Assembly (NCBI GenBank): GCA_946479335.1
Contig: CAMLFP010000228.1
Coordinates: 1-8,944, forward strand
Reading direction: 5' to 3'
Length of the DNA: 8,944 nucleotides
Origin: an uncultured Archangium sp.
GTDB lineage: Bacteria; Myxococcota; Myxococcia; Myxococcales; Myxococcaceae
Shown here: in pieces, positions 6,062-8,944 of the stretch
How positions within the stretch are numbered: position 1 is the stretch's first letter
Layout: the number at the start of each line of letters is the position of its first letter
Position numbers and translations under genes: made by a program
Notes under the pieces: generated by a model
What the model was told of the DNA's origin: nothing
The model's database searches: none
Seen by the model: the letters and a program-made list of their open reading frames with translations, nothing else

Positions 6062-6715
6062 ATGGCGTCGTATGTCGGAAAGAGCGGGAGCCCGAAGTCA
6101 GTTGTGGAAGCCATCGCGCGCGTGCGGGAGGGCTTCGTGCCCGCGCGGCACGCGGAGTTCGCGAGTGAAGCGAGGGCGTTTCTCGCCGCCGGCGCGGGCT
6201 ACGAGAAGCTGTCGAAGGCCGTCGATGGCCCCGCCGAGAAGGAGGAGGCCGCGGCCCGGGCGCTCGCCGACGCCGACGCCGCGCGGGACCTCGCCGTGGT
6301 CGCGCTCGACCGCACGCTCATCGGGCAGGGCGAGCGCAAGCAGAACTCCTTCAAGCGATTCGGCCTGCCGTCGGTCTCGCAGGTGATCGGCGCCGCGTAC
6401 GCCAGCGAGATGCGCCTCGTCGAGAAGCTGGCGAAGGCCACCGCGAAGGCGGCGCCGAAGGAGAGCGCGGAGCTGGTGAAGCGCAACGCCGAGGTGAAGG
6501 CCGCGGAGGCGAAGCTCGACGTGGCGCGGGCGGCGGCTTCTACGGCGCGGCTCAAGCGCGACACCGAGGAGCGCCGAGTGCGCGCGGCGCTGGCGATCCT
6601 CAAGTTGCGGGTGAAGCTCGCGGAGAAGCTCGGCGCGCCCGGCGTCTACGCGGAGCTGTTCGCGGTGGACGCGGCTCCGGTGAAGAAGCGGCCGGCGGTC
6701 GCGCCCGCGGCGTAG
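6062..6715 (+). CDS. Ala/Lys-rich helical protein, function unknown
   Basis: 217 aa, not recognised. It is strongly helical by composition, rich in Ala, Lys, Glu and Arg, with no Cys or Trp, no signal peptide and no membrane segment. Two long charged helices with coiled-coil character are likely at about 56-85 and 115-190. A more conventional stretch lies between them (about 86-112, with SFKRFGLPSVSQVIGAAY). The C-terminal tail (VKKRPAVAPAA) is Lys/Pro/Ala-rich, like tails of histone-H1-type proteins, although the body is not repetitive. The ATG at 6062 has GGAGG at 6052-6056, a good Shine-Dalgarno. The next gene starts 8 bp after its stop and uses a Shine-Dalgarno that overlaps the stop codon, so co-transcription is likely. 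A structural or DNA/protein-scaffolding role would be a guess. Confidence 0.78.
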   Translation: MASYVGKSGSPKSVVEAIARVREGFVPARHAEFASEARAFLAAGAGYEKLSKAVDGPAEKEEAAARALADADAARDLAVVALDRTLIGQGERKQNSFKRFGLPSVSQVIGAAYASEMRLVEKLAKATAKAAPKESAELVKRNAEVKAAEAKLDVARAAASTARLKRDTEERRVRAALAILKLRVKLAEKLGAPGVYAELFAVDAAPVKKRPAVAPAA

Positions 6716-6723
6716 GAGGGCCC

Positions 6724-7038
6724 GTGTTCGTCCCCTTGCTCGAATCCTCCGCGCTCGTCGAAGGCCAGCCGCAGGTGGTGCAGGTCGAAGGCCGCTGCGT
6801 GGCGGTGGTGCGCGTGCAGGGCGTCGCGTACGCCATCGACAACACCTGCCCGCACCGCAACGGCGAGCTGGGGCGCGGCGATCTGCAGGGGCATCACCTG
6901 TACTGCCCGCTCCACGCGTGGAGCTTCGACGTGCGCGACGGCCGCGCGTTCTTCCCGCAGGGCGCGCGGGTGGAGACGTTCGAGGTGAAGGAAGAAGACG
7001 GCCGCGTCTGGGCGCGCAGCCGGGGAGGCGGGCGATGA
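6724..7038 (+). CDS. Rieske [2Fe-2S] ferredoxin, NirD-like
   Basis: 104-aa soluble Rieske-type ferredoxin. The cluster ligands are clear: C42-P-H44 in CPHRNGEL and C61-P-L-H64 in CPLHAWSFD, two Cys and two His separated by 16 residues. The size and single-domain layout match small NirD-like or dioxygenase-component ferredoxins that pass electrons to an oxygenase or reductase. No such partner enzyme is encoded in this window, so the electron acceptor is unknown. The start is GTG at 6724 with AGGAGG at 6714-6719, which overlaps the previous stop codon. The stop overlaps the next gene's start as ATGA (7035-7038), indicating translational coupling. Assignment as Rieske protein is firm; the pathway is not. 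Confidence 0.93.
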   Translation: MFVPLLESSALVEGQPQVVQVEGRCVAVVRVQGVAYAIDNTCPHRNGELGRGDLQGHHLYCPLHAWSFDVRDGRAFFPQGARVETFEVKEEDGRVWARSRGGGR

Positions 7039-7424
7039 CGCCCATCGACGTGTACCTGAGCGCCATCGAGCACCCGATCGCGCGCGCGAACCTGACCAGG
7101 CTGCGCGGCCAGCTGCGCCGGCTGCTCCCCAAGGCGGAGGAGACCCTCAGCTACCAGATGCCGGCCTTCCGGCTGCCGACAGGAGAGGTGGTCGCCGGCT
7201 TCGCCTTCTTCGGGAAGCACTGCGGCTACTACCCGCACAGCGGGCGCGTGGTGGCGACGCTGGGCGCGCTGACGGAGGGCTTCAAGACCACCAAGGGCGG
7301 GCTGACCTTCGCACCGGAGAAGCAGTTGCCGCTCAAGCTGGTGCAGGCGCTGGTGAAGGCTCGGCTGGCGGAATTGCGCGCTACGGTGCCGCCCCGTGGC
7401 CCGCTTCGCCGCCGCGCTCGCTGA
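7035..7424 (+). CDS. DUF1801 (YdhG-like) domain protein
   Basis: 129-aa small cytoplasmic protein of the DUF1801 family, a compact alpha/beta fold of unknown function; some relatives are iron-chaperone-like in annotation, but I see no direct metal-binding evidence. Family signatures are ETLSYQMPAFR (36-46), FFGKHCGYYPHSG (58-70) and the KGGLTF...LPLKLV segment (87-103). The tail is basic (RGPLRRRAR). The ATG at 7035 overlaps the stop of the Rieske gene (ATGA), with GGGGAGG at 7022-7028 upstream, so the start is well supported even though the frame is open further upstream. The next gene may start 29 bp before its stop. Position after a Rieske ferredoxin suggests a shared transcript, not necessarily a shared function. 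Confidence 0.87.
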   Translation: MTPIDVYLSAIEHPIARANLTRLRGQLRRLLPKAEETLSYQMPAFRLPTGEVVAGFAFFGKHCGYYPHSGRVVATLGALTEGFKTTKGGLTFAPEKQLPLKLVQALVKARLAELRATVPPRGPLRRRAR

Positions 7425-7955
7425 GAACCCCGCGCCCTCGCGCCTGGGTGACGTGTCGCTGCGCTACGAGCCATCGATGTTGATCGGCGAGACCGCGAAG
7501 CCGAAGCGCACCTGGGGCCCGACGTTCGCGTGGCTGGGAGGCATCTCGGCGCTGCTCTTCGCGCTGGCGGCGATCTTCCTGAGCGACTCCGGCGCGCTGT
7601 CGGCGCTGCTGTTGGCGGCCGGTGCGCTGTCATTGCTGGGCGCGGTGCGGCTGGAGCGCCACGAGAAGCGCCAACGCCGCTTCATCGCCAACTTCGGCAC
7701 CTACAGTCTGCGGCTCGACTTCACCTCGCCCATCGCCGGGCAGCCGCGCACGGTGGTGGTGCCCTTCGAGGCGGTGAAGGCGGTGGCGCTGCTCGACGCG
7801 GGCATCCTCACGGTCGACGTCGAACATCGCGGCAAGCTGCTGCGCGAGGCGCTGGTGGCCTTCATCAGCGAAGAGGAGCTCGACGACGCGCGCCGGCTGG
7901 AGCGCGTGCTGCGCGGCGCGTTCGGGCTCGGAGAGATCCCCGCGGACAGCCCGTT

Positions 7956-8944
<989 letters not shown>

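Noticed and set aside
4972..6168. Long rightward open frame of 398 codons through the ATP-grasp-type gene and the repeats
   Set aside because: It is antisense to a gene with recognisable motifs, and it shifts frame with each 41-bp repeat, giving no consistent peptide repeat.

Overview
The window is very GC-rich, with strong third-position G/C bias, and carries about a dozen compact genes on both strands. Gene content and style point to a delta-proteobacterial lineage, most likely Myxococcota: a thioredoxin-like [2Fe-2S] ferredoxin, a YfbK-type VWA protein, a Cys-rich lipoprotein with an Asp/Ala/Gly linker, and many lineage-restricted hypotheticals. This assignment is inferred from style and content; no phylogenetic marker was compared. 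No rRNA, tRNA, CRISPR array, insertion sequence or phage gene was seen.

Layout. (1) 19-351 (+) is a small [2Fe-2S] ferredoxin, convergent with a three-helix membrane protein at 365-775 (-). (2) That membrane protein diverges from a large VWA-domain protein at 908-2428 (+) across a spacer with several GGTCGG-like inverted half-sites. (3) The VWA gene converges, with a 10-bp gap, on a leftward series: a Bax inhibitor-1 family membrane protein (2439-3149), a DCC/DUF393 thiol-redox protein (3195-3572), a Cys-rich lipoprotein (3676-4182) and a probable ATP-grasp-type enzyme (4261-5736). (4) The spacer 5737-6061 holds four tandem copies of a 41-42 bp GC-rich repeat and a perfect 7-bp-arm dyad. (5) A tightly packed rightward run follows: an Ala/Lys-rich helical protein (6062-6715), a Rieske ferredoxin (6724-7038), a DUF1801 protein (7035-7424) and a two-helix membrane protein (7396-8010). 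(6) From the right edge comes the C-terminal part of thiC (8363 to beyond 8944, minus strand). A small STAS/SpoIIAA-like protein (7956-8366) follows it through a 4-base GTGA overlap, and its 3' end overlaps the preceding convergent gene by 55 bp.

How the genes work together. thiC makes the thiamine pyrimidine precursor and is the only clear metabolic housekeeping gene. The BI-1 and DUF393 genes, and the Rieske/DUF1801/membrane genes, look co-transcribed, but no defined pathway joins them. I do not see a complete, recognisable new defence, secretion or biosynthetic system. The most unusual signals are the helically phased repeat array with a palindrome at each junction (5791-5957), the six exact CX6C pairs in the lipoprotein, and the uncharacterised ATP-grasp-type enzyme encoded directly upstream of that lipoprotein.
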